DNA of 64,000 bases from Pelagicoccus sp. SDUM812005 (GCF_031127875.1 NZ_JARXIA010000016.1:62001-126000); one strand, 5' to 3'; counted from the first letter of the stretch, positions 35,423-44,118 are shown. The notes: generated from the letters alone by a model not told the origin. Translations and numbers: made by a program.

Positions 35423-35437
35423 AACAGGGATGGCGGA
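35403..35437 (-). terminator. Terminator of the mla operon, inside the exbD 3' end
   Basis: Read on the minus strand, TCCGCCATCCC pairs with GGGGTGGCGGA and is followed by TTTTT. It lies 31 bases past the mlaA stop codon and covers the last six codons of the exbD-like gene on the other strand. On the plus strand the T run is missing, so it works mainly for the minus-strand operon. Confidence 0.82.
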
Positions 35438-35468
35438 TCGGAAAAGGTTTTCGCTTTTGTCGTAGCGC

Positions 35469-36212
35469 TTACTTGGATACGTCGCGAGCGCGGCGCTGGG
35501 CGTAGGCGTCGCGGACGGATGAATACGGATCGATGGACGAACGTCGCATAGAGTCGTAGAGTTCCATGAGGGCTGGCATCTTGTTGGTGATTTCCAGCAC
35601 CCGCAGGGAGAGGCGCAGGGTATCGTCGTCAACTTGGCTCCAGGGCGTCTTGAGCGGCTCTACGGCGTCGTCGGCGTAGTCGCCCACGACGTCGCGCAAG
35701 CTGGTCGGTCCCATGAAGGGAATGACGAGGTAGAAGCCGTGGCCCATGCCCCAGCGTCCGAAGGCTTGTCCGATGTCTTCGTTGGTGGTCTGCAGGTTCT
35801 CGTAGTTGTCGCTGGGGCGAAGCACGCCGCCGAGGCCGACGGTGGTGTTGAGAACGAACTTTCCGGTTTCCTTGGAGGCTTGGCCGAAGCGGCCTTGCAG
35901 GACATTGGAGACGAAGCGCGAGGGGAACTTGATGTTGACGAAGGCGTTGCTGATGCCGCGTTCCACGCGGTCCGGCATGATCTTGGCGTAGGTCCGGGCG
36001 AGCGGCTTAGCCAATTTCTTGTAGACGTCGTCGTTGAAGTGGAAGATCGCCCGGTTGAGAGGCTCGAGGGGATCGTTGATGGAGACGGTGGACTGCTCCT
36101 CGAAATCGTCGGCGAAGAGTTCGTCGAGATCGATTCCATCGTCCTGTGCGATCGCGAGGGAGCCGAGGGCGGTCGCGAGGGTGAGCGCGCTAGCGAAGCG
36201 TTGGAACTTCAT
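35469..36212 (-). CDS. mlaA: MlaA (VacJ) phospholipid transport outer-membrane protein
   Basis: Outer-membrane component that removes phospholipids from the outer leaflet and passes them to MlaC. The 247-residue protein has the family motifs INDPLEPLNRAIFHFND near residue 45, GRFGQASKETGKFVLNTTVG near 110, and DIGQAFGRWGMGHGFYLVIPFMGP near 147. The signal peptide (MKFQRFASALTLATALGSLAIA) has no lipobox cysteine, unlike E. coli MlaA, which is a lipoprotein. It is the last gene of the operon, 15 bp after mlaC. Confidence 0.93.
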   Translation of the reverse strand: MKFQRFASALTLATALGSLAIAQDDGIDLDELFADDFEEQSTVSINDPLEPLNRAIFHFNDDVYKKLAKPLARTYAKIMPDRVERGISNAFVNIKFPSRFVSNVLQGRFGQASKETGKFVLNTTVGLGGVLRPSDNYENLQTTNEDIGQAFGRWGMGHGFYLVIPFMGPTSLRDVVGDYADDAVEPLKTPWSQVDDDTLRLSLRVLEITNKMPALMELYDSMRRSSIDPYSSVRDAYAQRRARDVSK

Positions 36213-36227
36213 AGGTCAGGTAGCGTG

Positions 36228-36827
36228 TTAGCTCTCCAGTTTGCGCTGAAGAACCTCGAGCAGGTCGGCAGCTGACTTCGTTTGGAAGTGTTCGTCGAAC
36301 TGCTTGCGGTAGTTCGATACCATGCTGACGCCCTCGATGAGCACGTCGTAGACTTGCCAGCCGCGACCTTTCACGTTGGCCAGCCGGTAGCTGACGGATA
36401 CGAAATTGCTCTTGTAGCGAACGCTGGTCACGATCTCGATCTTGTTGGAGCCGAGGTCCTCGGTCCTTACGATGGCGATATTCGGCTTGGGTCCGTTCTG
36501 CAGCTCCTTGGTGTAGGCGCGGATGAGCAGGTCCGAGATGAGGTTGGTGATCTCGGTTTGCTGCTTGTCGGAGAGCGCGTTCCAGTTTCTGCCTAGGGCG
36601 CGACGAATGATGATATCGAAGGAAAAGCGCTCGTTGAGGAGCGTCAGGATTTTTGTGCGTTTCGCTTCCGCGGGGATCGCTTGGTCGTCGGCGTGCAAGA
36701 TATCGAGCACTTCGGCGATGGTCTCTTCGAGCATCCTTTCCGGCCGCGCCTCGGCGTGGAGGTGGGGAAGGCTGACGCTGGAGATGAAGAGTACAGCGAG
36801 GGAGCTGAGGAGGGTTTTAAGGTTCAT
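36228..36827 (-). CDS. mlaC: MlaC periplasmic phospholipid shuttle
   Basis: A 199-residue exported protein (signal peptide ending near HLHA) of the MlaC/Ttg2D family. Typical features: RTKILTLLNERFSFDIIIRRALGRNW near residue 58, LLIRAYTKEL near 100, and the core VSVSYRLANVKGRGWQVYDVLIEGVSMVSNYR near 145. It carries single phospholipids between MlaA and the MlaFEDB complex. It lies between mlaD (56 bp gap) and mlaA (15 bp gap). Confidence 0.93.
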   Translation of the reverse strand: MNLKTLLSSLAVLFISSVSLPHLHAEARPERMLEETIAEVLDILHADDQAIPAEAKRTKILTLLNERFSFDIIIRRALGRNWNALSDKQQTEITNLISDLLIRAYTKELQNGPKPNIAIVRTEDLGSNKIEIVTSVRYKSNFVSVSYRLANVKGRGWQVYDVLIEGVSMVSNYRKQFDEHFQTKSAADLLEVLQRKLES

Positions 36828-36883
36828 CGTAGTTTGTAGTTTGTGTGGGAACGGTTGCCGTTCCCTCTTGACTGTAAGTAATT

Positions 36884-37348
36884 CTATTTCTCTTCGGTTA
36901 CGGAACCGAAGGCGAAGCGACTGATGAGTCCTTCGATGTCGATGGCCGGTTCCGTGTCCACGATCGGGCCGGAGAGCTCCATGCTGATGCCTTCGATCTC
37001 GGTGCCGGGGTAGATGGAGATGTACTTGTCGCCGATCAGCCCGTTGGTCTTGATGGCGGCGGTGGCGTCGTCCCAGAGCTGGATGTCCTTGTCGATGAGG
37101 AGGGTGACCTCCGCCTTCAAGGTTTCGGCATTCAGGGTGATGGGGCCGACGGTGCCGATCTTGACGCCGGCGATGGTGATGTTGCTGCCGGAGCTCAGGC
37201 CGCCGATGTTGGAGAAGATCGCGGTTACGTTCTGGCTGTCGTTTCCGAAAAAGCGTCCGCCTCCGATTTGGATCGCCATGTAGACGATGGCGCTGATGCC
37301 TACGAGGACGAAGAGGCCAACTGAAAAGTCGATTTTCTTGCTGTTCAT
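36884..37348 (-). CDS. mlaD: MlaD MCE-domain protein
   Basis: Inner-membrane-anchored MCE protein of 154 residues: a transmembrane helix at about 9-27 (VGLFVLVGISAIVYMAI) followed by one MCE domain (AIFSNIGGLSSGSNITIAGVKIGTVGPI near 42). It forms the periplasmic hexamer that receives lipid from MlaC. ATG 37348 is chosen; the frame stays open far upstream but that part is antisense noise over mlaF. Gap to mlaF is 20 bp. Confidence 0.93.
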   Translation of the reverse strand: MNSKKIDFSVGLFVLVGISAIVYMAIQIGGGRFFGNDSQNVTAIFSNIGGLSSGSNITIAGVKIGTVGPITLNAETLKAEVTLLIDKDIQLWDDATAAIKTNGLIGDKYISIYPGTEIEGISMELSGPIVDTEPAIDIEGLISRFAFGSVTEEK

Positions 37349-37368
37349 ATTGCTAAAGGGAGTGAGGC

Positions 37369-38085
37369 TTAGACGGATGTAAGCTGTGGGTTGAGAAAGG
37401 GTTTCAGGTCTTCGGGCGGGTTGGCGAGCAGGTCTTCGGGGGAGCCCCAGTACTTGATCTGGCCAGCGTCGAGCCAGGCGATCTTGTCGGAGATTTCGAA
37501 TACTTCCGGCACGTCGTGGCTGACCATGATGACGGTGAAGCCGAAACGCTTGCGGTAGCTGCGGATCATGTCGAAGACGCTGTACTTGCGCTGCGGGTCG
37601 AGTCCGGTGGTGGGTTCGTCGAAGAGGATGATTTCGGGATTGGTGATCAGGGCCCGGGCGAGGGCGACCCGCTTCTTCATGCCGCCGGAAATTTCGGCAG
37701 GATACTTTTTGCGGGCTGCGGTCAAGTCGAGCTGTCCAAGCAAATCGGATACGCGCTCTTCGATCTCCGCCTTCTTGGCCTTGCCCTTTTCGCGCAGCGG
37801 CAGGGCCACGTTTTCCTCGACCGTCATGGAGTCGAAGAGGGCGTTTTGCTGGAACATGTAGCTGCAAGGCGGAGCGCCCTTGGAGTCGCCGGAGCTGATG
37901 CTGCCGGCGTCGGGAGGAAGCAGCCCTGAAATGCACTTCAGCAGGACGGACTTTCCGGTGCCGCTCTTGCCGATTACGGTGGTGTGGCTGCCTAGCGGGA
38001 TGTCCAGGTCGATGCCGCCCAGCACTACCTGTTCGCCAAAGGCCTTTTTGATGCCGCGGAGTCTTAGGGTGGTCGCTTCGCTCAT
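37369..38085 (-). CDS. mlaF: MlaF ABC transporter ATPase
   Basis: ATPase of the phospholipid transporter, 238 residues. Walker A GKSGTGKSVLL near residue 40, Q-loop, signature ISGGMKKRVALARAL near 130, Walker B IILFDEPTTGLDP near 150, and the switch histidine in MVSHD. Its ATG overlaps the mlaE stop by four bases. Standard length for the family. Confidence 0.94.
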   Translation of the reverse strand: MSEATTLRLRGIKKAFGEQVVLGGIDLDIPLGSHTTVIGKSGTGKSVLLKCISGLLPPDAGSISSGDSKGAPPCSYMFQQNALFDSMTVEENVALPLREKGKAKKAEIEERVSDLLGQLDLTAARKKYPAEISGGMKKRVALARALITNPEIILFDEPTTGLDPQRKYSVFDMIRSYRKRFGFTVIMVSHDVPEVFEISDKIAWLDAGQIKYWGSPEDLLANPPEDLKPFLNPQLTSV

Positions 38086-38864
38086 TTCGCCATTTGGAAG
38101 GAGGTTATGAGGTAGTCGAACACCAGGATGGCGATGCTCGAGTAGACGACGGCGCGGGTGGTGGTCTGGGATACGCCGCGGGCTCCGGGGATGTCGGCCT
38201 TGCGGTGCGTGAAGTAGCCTTGGAAGGAGCAGATCAGGGTGGTGACCACTCCGAAGACGAGGGCCTTGACCAGACCGTTGAAGATGTTCTGCAGGCTGAC
38301 GGCGTCGTAGATGCGGTTCCAGTAGGCGCCCGGATCGACTCCCAGCAGCTCGACCCCGGTCAGGTAGCCGCCGTAGATGCCGATGAGGTCGAAGAAGGTG
38401 GTCAGGATGGGGAAGGCCACGATGGCGGCCCAGAGCCGGGGGGAGACGAGGAAGCCGATGGGGTTGATCTGCATGGTGTGCAGGGCGTCGATCTGCTCGG
38501 CGTTTCGCTGGATGCCGATTTCGGCCGAGAGGGCGCTGCCTGCCTGGCCGACGATCATGATCGCGGTGAAGACGGGACCGATCTCCAATATGATGGAAAG
38601 TGCGACCGCTTGCCCGAGCAGGCTCTCCGAGCTGAACTTGGTGAGCACGTAGTAGAGCTGCAGGCCGAGGACCAGTCCGGTGAAGAGGCCGACGATCAAG
38701 GTGATTGGCACGCAGCGGACTCCGATTTCGAAAAGGGAGCGGGTGAGCTTCTCGAGGATGTGCCGTTGTCCCGGCAGGGCGACGCTCGCCTTCGCGGAGA
38801 AACTTGCCAGTTCTCCCAGTTCGCTCACCAAGCGTATGCTCTGCCTTCCAATTTTGCTGATCAT
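38082..38864 (-). CDS. mlaE: MlaE permease
   Basis: Inner-membrane permease of 260 residues with five to six hydrophobic segments. Conserved parts are FTGLVLGLQLYYVLTKF, LEIGPVFTAIMIVGQAGSALSAEIG with the coupling helix MQINPIGFLVSPR, and FDLIGIYGGYLTG. ATG 38864 is preferred because it starts at the amphipathic helix typical of MlaE; longer in-frame starts add unrelated residues. First gene of the operon mlaE-mlaF-mlaD-mlaC-mlaA; there is no mlaB. Confidence 0.93.
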   Translation of the reverse strand: MISKIGRQSIRLVSELGELASFSAKASVALPGQRHILEKLTRSLFEIGVRCVPITLIVGLFTGLVLGLQLYYVLTKFSSESLLGQAVALSIILEIGPVFTAIMIVGQAGSALSAEIGIQRNAEQIDALHTMQINPIGFLVSPRLWAAIVAFPILTTFFDLIGIYGGYLTGVELLGVDPGAYWNRIYDAVSLQNIFNGLVKALVFGVVTTLICSFQGYFTHRKADIPGARGVSQTTTRAVVYSSIAILVFDYLITSFQMAK

Positions 38865-39119
38865 CTGATGTTCGCGATTCCGTCTTGTACGTTTGGCATG
38901 CCTCTTCGATTCGGTAAATTCGCTGAGGAGGCAACAAAAGGATTCCTCATGGACTGTCACCCACAAAGTTTGTGCAGAAAAGGTTACTTAAAAAATAGGC
39001 GCCGCTGCTCATCGGTTCGCTAGTATGCGCTACTCAGTGCCATCCGGCCAACCCTTACGAGAGATTCAGAACCCTAGGCTTTTGACTTCTGGCCACTCGT
39101 CGTGTTGACTGCTCACACT

Positions 39120-39527
39120 ATGAAACGACTCTTCGTATCGATTTTGCTGCTGGCGCTGGCCGGACCTGTCGCCTCGCTTTTCGCGGGTGGCGAGCCGGAG
39201 CAGGGCGCCGTGCGGAAGCAATTTGGTCCCTTCGAAGCGCTCACCTTCAACGCCTCCATCCTTCGCGACGTCAAGTACGTTCCCGAAGAGAACAATGTCT
39301 ACCTGCAGCTCTTTCCCGACCACAAGGAGAAGGAGCTCACCGTCAAGCTCTCCAACGACTACTTCGCAAGCTATCGCGAGTGGCATCACGGAGGCTACGA
39401 GCTGGTATCGCCGGCCAACCAAGGCAAGACGCCCTACGGTTGGACCGATCACGTGAACACCTCTGCCAACTACATCGAGTACTGGATGGATGGAGAGGTT
39501 TTTCTGCACCTGAAGCGCGTCAAGTAG
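39120..39527 (+). CDS. Exported protein of unknown function
   Basis: A 135-residue protein with a signal peptide (MKRLFVSILLLALAGPVASLFAG). The mature part is hydrophilic and rich in Tyr, Trp and charged residues (FASYREWHHGGYEL, NYIEYWMDGEVFLHLKRVK) and contains no cysteine after the signal region. I do not recognise a family. It is 59 bp before the glucosaminidase gene on the same strand, so the two may be cotranscribed and this protein may act in the envelope. Confidence 0.6.
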   Translation: MKRLFVSILLLALAGPVASLFAGGEPEQGAVRKQFGPFEALTFNASILRDVKYVPEENNVYLQLFPDHKEKELTVKLSNDYFASYREWHHGGYELVSPANQGKTPYGWTDHVNTSANYIEYWMDGEVFLHLKRVK

Positions 39528-39586
39528 TCCTCGGACTGCACCGCCGCAGGATTGCTGTCGCCTAAACCAAGGGGAAACAGGGAAAC

Positions 39587-40423
39587 ATGAGTCCAATCCG
39601 CAAACCAAACATGTCCTTTTTGAGCGGGGTTTCGCTCGCCAAGAGGAGCGACTACCAGACCTGGATGTTCGTGGCCGCCGGCTTGAGCCTGCTCTTCATC
39701 GCCGTCTACTCCGTCTTCAGCGTGGTCGAGACCATTATCGACGAACCGGAGCGCAGCGAGGAAGTCCGCCTGCCCAACTTCTCGGCCATCACCTCCACGC
39801 AGGAGCGCAAGCAAGCCTTCTTCGAATTCCTCGAGCCCTTCGTGGCGGAAGCGAACGGAGACATCCTGGAGGAACGGGCGGAAGTGCTGAAGCTGCAGGC
39901 TTACTTCGAGCGCAACCAGCGCCTGAACGGCAGCCGACTGGAGAGCTTCAACGAGCTGCGGGAAGCCTACAAGCTCGACCCCGTGGATGCGGCCAGCCCT
40001 GGCGCCTTCCGGGAACTGCTCGCGCGGGTCGATACCATTCCCACGTCCCTGGCCCTGGCTCAAGCGGCCATCGAGAGCGGTTGGGGAACCTCCCGCTTCG
40101 CCCGCCAGGGCAACAACCTTTTCGGGATGTGGTGCTACGAACCGGGCTGCGGCTTGGTGCCCAAGCGCCGCTCCGCCGGCAAGAAGCACGAGGTCACGGT
40201 CTACCGCAGCCCGCGCGAATCCTTCCTCGCCTACCTGCACAACCTGAACACCGGGGCCGCCTACGAGGCCTTGCGCGACATTCGGGCCGCCCACCGCGAA
40301 AACGGCGTGGAGCCGACCGGACGCGACCTGGCTCCCGGCTTGGTTCGCTACTCGCAAGAACGCTGGACCTACGTGGACAAGGTTCGCGGCATGATTTCCG
40401 CGAACCGCTTGGACGAGCGCTGA
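39587..40423 (+). CDS. Membrane-anchored glucosaminidase (Bax/FlgJ-like)
   Basis: A 278-residue protein with one transmembrane helix at about 26-47 and a C-terminal glucosaminidase domain that would cut peptidoglycan. The catalytic glutamate is in LALAQAAIESGWGTSRFA near residue 163, followed by GNNLFGMWCYEPGCGLVPKRR and a YRSPRESFLAYLHNLN segment near 205, matching E. coli Bax. GGGAAACAGGGAAAC precedes the start. Topology places the domain in the periplasm. Confidence 0.88.
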   Translation: MSPIRKPNMSFLSGVSLAKRSDYQTWMFVAAGLSLLFIAVYSVFSVVETIIDEPERSEEVRLPNFSAITSTQERKQAFFEFLEPFVAEANGDILEERAEVLKLQAYFERNQRLNGSRLESFNELREAYKLDPVDAASPGAFRELLARVDTIPTSLALAQAAIESGWGTSRFARQGNNLFGMWCYEPGCGLVPKRRSAGKKHEVTVYRSPRESFLAYLHNLNTGAAYEALRDIRAAHRENGVEPTGRDLAPGLVRYSQERWTYVDKVRGMISANRLDER

Positions 40424-40459
40424 AGGGGGAATCGTAATCGTCCGATCGAGTGGCAGGCC

Positions 40460-40901
40460 AATCGGGCTTGCCCGGCGACGGACGGGTTCCTGAGCCGCTC
40501 GTCATCCATGGTGAAGCCCTTGCCGAGGTCTTCCTGCAGACGCGTCTTGGCCCAACGCCTGACCTGGGTGCCGCGTCTCGATTTTACCCGAAAGCCGGCT
40601 GCGAGAATTGCTTCGATATAGTCGTGATCGATTTCCCGGACGACCTCTCTTTCGCCCTCCACGCGAACGATCCGGGAATTCCGGATAGTTGCTTTTTCAT
40701 CGAGCTCTTCCTCCTGATAGAGGTTCTTGAGGTGCTCATTGATTATACGAACGTCGCGATCTTAAAGCTCCGCCACCAAGGCCTGTGAGAGCCAGAGGTC
40801 TCGTTCTCGAAGCGACCCTCGACGCGCCATTTACCGTCCTCGGTGATTTAGAGGATGAACTCGCCTTTCAGCTCTTGGGGTATTTCGGAATCGACTGTCA
40901 T
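40460..40901 (-). pseudogene. Decayed rhuM (RhuM-family) gene
   Basis: Reading from ATG 40901, the translation resembles RhuM proteins (an accessory family common in type I restriction loci) but is broken. There is a TAA at 40848-40850 after GEFIL, a one-base frameshift near 40797, a second TAA at 40762-40764 where a Phe codon is expected (VAEL, stop, DRDVRIINEHL), and then a clean stretch: NEHLKNLYQEEELDEKATIR, REIDHDYIEAILAAGFRVKS, RGTQVRRWAKTRLQEDLGKGF and DDERLRNP. Similarity ends near 40468; the usual C-terminal part is absent. It is part of the accessory island. Confidence 0.8.
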
Positions 40902-40988
40902 TGAGAGATTAGGCGAAGGTGCAGATCCGCTCTAAGGAGTCGTGCTTCCAGATTACTGAATTCGGTGTATTGGAAACGAGAGGTTGTG

Positions 40989-41450
40989 TTAGAACTTCCA
41001 GCCAATTTCCCTAAGCATCTCCAAAAAGGAAATGCAGCGTATTTCTCGCTTTATACAAACATCGGGGATTTTTGGGTTGTTGAGGCTGCCCGATGCTCTT
41101 TCGCCGGTCACGACAGTTGCTTTGAGATGCTCAGCTGTCGCTATTACAAAAGGGTCGGCTTGGGATCTGTTTCGTTTCGTGTCTACAAGTCTTGGATACG
41201 TTGCTAGCAGTTCGAAGACGATTTCTTGGATTTCGCTTTCGATAGGGACAAGCATCTCTTTTCGGTCTTTTATCCATTCGTGAAGTCCATCTTCTTTCTT
41301 AGCTATTTCGATGTAGACTTCCTCACTCGAAATGATGGCTCCATTTGTAACGTGTTCTTCAAGCTTTGTCCAAAGAGAAGGGAATACGTCTTGAGGGTAG
41401 TCGCGAACCCAACCGTCCATCCAAGCGCTGGTATCGATACAATATTTCAT
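40989..41450 (-). CDS. DUF4411-family PIN-like nuclease, putative toxin
   Basis: A 153-residue PIN-fold protein: acidic residues in CIDTSAWMDGW (residues 4-14), SSEEVYIEIAKKEDGL near 41, and the C-terminal RSQADPFVIATAEHL near 95, followed by VVTGE. PIN proteins cut RNA and often serve as toxins. The ATG overlaps the stop of the ImmA/IrrE gene in the form TGATG, so the two are translated together. Base composition is more AT-rich than in surrounding genes, which suggests transfer. Confidence 0.82.
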   Translation of the reverse strand: MKYCIDTSAWMDGWVRDYPQDVFPSLWTKLEEHVTNGAIISSEEVYIEIAKKEDGLHEWIKDRKEMLVPIESEIQEIVFELLATYPRLVDTKRNRSQADPFVIATAEHLKATVVTGERASGSLNNPKIPDVCIKREIRCISFLEMLREIGWKF

Positions 41451-42628
41451 CAGCGGCTGGATCCCGGTCCGACGGAAAGCTCCTGTCTAATATTAGCGAA
41501 GTGAGTTGGCTTTGTTCCGAGATAGTCACTTGCCGCGCTGGTCGATATCAATCGCCTATCGTAGGCATCGAACACCATTCGAGCAAAACCGCGGCCATCC
41601 CGCGAAAGCACTTTGACATGCTGTGGAATGGCTCCGCCCGTACCAGTTTTCACGTACCAGACTTTATTACCCCATGAATCACGCTTGTGGCGATAGGTTG
41701 ACTGTTGAGACTTTCGAAGTGTGACCAGTCTCCGCAAGACCCCTTCGGGGCTGACTTTCACTCTCTGAGAGAGTAATCGTAGGGCGTTGTCGTCGCCATG
41801 GTTTGCCGCCGGATATTTTTCTGCTAACTTAAGAAAAGGAGTTTGAGGGAGTAGGGCAGCGGCAGCGAATGCGTTTGCAGCAATCTCGAGTTTTTGTTCC
41901 TCTGGTGACCGCATGCCCTCCATTCTGGAAGTCTGATGGCCAGCTGCATGCATGAGTACGTGAACGTATTCGTGGATTAGCGTGAACACTCGCCCGTGCG
42001 GTGCATCCTTGCTGTTGATCAGGATTATTGGGAAAGGTTGGTCTGGGATGCAGGTGCCTCTCATTTCTCTAAGAGGAGCGTCGCCTGTTTGGAAAACCAG
42101 TATGCCCTTTGCCTCGATGGCTGTACGCCAGGCAGCCAAGGCGGCATGGGGGCTCGGCCAGTTTATCTGGTTTTCCCAGCTTACGCCAAGGGAGTCGCGA
42201 ATGTAGGCTCCGGCTTGTTCTTGATTCAGGTTCGGATGCAGCTGCTCCTCGATAGTATGGGGAGGGGTGCTCAGAATTTCGCTCAACTCGATTGCTGCGG
42301 CTCTTTGATAATAGGCTTTGCGAATGGCTTGAACGAGCTCCGGCGACTCCGTTCCCGGAGCTTCTCCCGGCAGACGGCGAAACTCTTTTTGAGGCGAAAA
42401 GTCTTTAGGAGGTTCAGGCAGGAAGAATACAGCAATTGGGCGTTTGTAGGCGGCCCCTAGTTTTCTGAGTTGCGGTATCGTCGGGCTACCATCGCCTTTT
42501 TCCCATGCCGAAAGCTGCTCTTCCGTTATTTTGGTCTTACGAGCCGCATCGCTCAGGTTCAGGCGGGCTGAGGTCCTTGCCCAAGCAAGAACTTCTGGTT
42601 TTACGGGTGCTGGAATGCGTTTGGGCAT
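41450..42628 (-). CDS. XRE-family regulator fused to an ImmA/IrrE metallopeptidase domain
   Basis: A 392-residue protein. Residues about 12-75 form a helix-turn-helix (ARTSARLNLSDAARKTKITEEQLSAWEKGDGSPTIPQL region). A middle part (FFLPEPPKDFSP onwards) is typical of this class, and the metallopeptidase motif HEYVHVLMH lies near residue 217 with NAFAAAALLP near 255. Such proteins are partners or antitoxins of PIN toxins and can cleave repressors in mobile elements. It is coupled to the DUF4411 gene and 33 bp downstream of the hsdS remnant. Confidence 0.87.
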   Translation of the reverse strand: MPKRIPAPVKPEVLAWARTSARLNLSDAARKTKITEEQLSAWEKGDGSPTIPQLRKLGAAYKRPIAVFFLPEPPKDFSPQKEFRRLPGEAPGTESPELVQAIRKAYYQRAAAIELSEILSTPPHTIEEQLHPNLNQEQAGAYIRDSLGVSWENQINWPSPHAALAAWRTAIEAKGILVFQTGDAPLREMRGTCIPDQPFPIILINSKDAPHGRVFTLIHEYVHVLMHAAGHQTSRMEGMRSPEEQKLEIAANAFAAAALLPQTPFLKLAEKYPAANHGDDNALRLLSQRVKVSPEGVLRRLVTLRKSQQSTYRHKRDSWGNKVWYVKTGTGGAIPQHVKVLSRDGRGFARMVFDAYDRRLISTSAASDYLGTKPTHFANIRQELSVGPGSSR

Positions 42629-42661
42629 GGCTAGAGATCCGAAAGGCTGATTCTACTAACT

Positions 42662-43138
42662 TCAACGATTGAGAAAAGGCTTTGTCTTACAAGCATTTGA
42701 CGATAGCTCCTCCGCTAGTTTTTCGGCTACGCGGATGCGGAGTTCTCCGGAGATGAGCTTTGGGAGGAGGGTGTCGCGGAGTTTGGTTTGGGTGGTGGCC
42801 GACTGCTTTTGGTTGCCTGGAACCTTGGTGACTATCGGCTCTGCTGCCTTTTCGAAAAGCTCGCTTGGCTCGATATCGTGCAGGGCGCCTTTGTGGGAGG
42901 GGGTGCTCTTTTCGACGTCGGAGAGGGCGGTGTCGGTGGTGATGTCGTCCTGCTTGGCCCGCTGGGTGATGATGGGGGACCAGCGGGAGATTTTGGGCAG
43001 ATCGAAGTCTTTCTTCATGGCGTTGGCTTCGACCATCTCGAAGACTTTGGCGGTGGCTGCCTTCTTGGCGGCTTTGCGGGCAGATTTCTTAACGAGGGAG
43101 GATTGCGGCATGTGATCGGGAAAGAGGGATTTGCCCAT
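42662..43138 (-). pseudogene. Open frame ending in an HsdS C-terminus; type I restriction remnant
   Basis: A 158-codon frame whose last 60-70 residues match the C-terminal helix of type I restriction specificity subunits: ELFEKAAEPIVTKVPGNQKQ, then TKLRDTLLPKLISGELRI. HsdS proteins are normally 350-450 residues with two target-recognition domains, which are missing. The N-terminal part (lysine- and alanine-rich, residues 1-90) is not recognised and may be a fusion or noise. No hsdM or hsdR is nearby. I interpret it as the 3' stump of a lost hsdS. Confidence 0.6.
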
Positions 43139-43387
43139 CGGTCTGGGGCGGTCCTGATACGAGAGAGGGAAGGTTGCTTTACGTTTGGCTGCTCTAGGTA
43201 GATTTGCGAGGTGAAAATTCGCTGAAGGGAACGATGCTGCAGGACAAGCGAGGGCCGCGCTCTTGGCAGCTTGCTGGGCGCTGTCTTCCTTGGGGGGCAG
43301 CTGGGGTGGAGGTATTGTAGGGATACACTTAGCGCTCTAACCTTGACGGTTTGGCGTGGGCGTTTGGAACTGTAGCCGTTCCTCTAC
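43139..43387. other. Gene-free junction at the island edge
   Basis: About 250 bp between the hsdS remnant and the acyltransferase gene. No coding potential that I can support, and no direct repeat or tRNA end that would mark an attachment site was seen. Confidence 0.45.
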
Positions 43388-44098
43388 ATGGCTACTGACG
43401 AATCACTTAGCAACGTTCCCCGCAAGACGCGCCTCATCGCGTTCCTGACTTTGTCGGCTATCAAGGTCTTCAGTTTCACCTATCGGCTGAGGGTAGTAGG
43501 GCATCCGGAGCATCTGCTGGGGCTGGTGGGGCGGGGCGATTCCGTGGTGGTGGCCTGCTGGCACAACCGCATGTTCTACTTCGCGACCTACATCTACCGC
43601 TACCTGCTGCGCAAGCAGTTCAAGCTGGCCATGATGTCGAGCGACTCGAAGGACGGGGAGATCGGCGCCACCATCGGCAAGTACGCCGGGGCCAAGGTCG
43701 TGCGCGGCTCCTCCTCGCGTCGCGGCGCCTCCGGCTTGCGAGGCCTGTATCGGGCCATCGTGAAGGACAAGCACTCCATCATCATCTTGCCCGACGGATC
43801 GAAGGGGCCGGTCTACGAAGCGAAGGTCGGGGTCGCGGCCTTGGCGAAGATGACCGGCAAGCCGATATTGCCGGTTTCCTGTTGGGCAAGCGACTACTGG
43901 CGGATCCGCTCCTGGGACCGCATGATCTTTCCCAAGCCTTTCGCTCGCATCCTGATCACAGTGGGGGACCTGATCGAAGTGCCGCGCCGTTCCGACGACG
44001 ACGAGCTGGAGGCCTTCCGGCAGCAGGTGCAGGTGGAGCTCGACCAGCTTGGCTTCCGGGCGGAGGAACCGTTCAAGAAGGTTTGCAAGTGCATCTAG
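43388..44098 (+). CDS. DUF374 lysophospholipid acyltransferase-like protein
   Basis: A 236-residue acyltransferase of the DUF374 group, related to PlsC/LpxL enzymes that acylate lipid A or phospholipid precursors. Landmarks: a hydrophobic N-terminal helix, VVVACWHNRMFYF near 50 (family H-containing motif), SSDSKDGE near 80, VRGSSSRRGASGLRGL near 103, and IILPDGSKGPVYEAKVG near 130. Probably on the cytoplasmic face of the inner membrane. It is 20 bp upstream of hisA, presumably cotranscribed, though the pathways differ. Confidence 0.85.
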   Translation: MATDESLSNVPRKTRLIAFLTLSAIKVFSFTYRLRVVGHPEHLLGLVGRGDSVVVACWHNRMFYFATYIYRYLLRKQFKLAMMSSDSKDGEIGATIGKYAGAKVVRGSSSRRGASGLRGLYRAIVKDKHSIIILPDGSKGPVYEAKVGVAALAKMTGKPILPVSCWASDYWRIRSWDRMIFPKPFARILITVGDLIEVPRRSDDDELEAFRQQVQVELDQLGFRAEEPFKKVCKCI

Positions 44099-44118
44099 AG
44101 TCCGCATCTGAGTAGCCC

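Noticed and set aside
40450..40788. 112-codon plus-strand open frame
   Set aside because: Antisense to the rhuM remnant, which has clear family similarity on the minus strand.
43139..43387. Attachment site or flanking direct repeat for the accessory island
   Set aside because: No tRNA gene, integrase or matching repeat pair was found at either edge.
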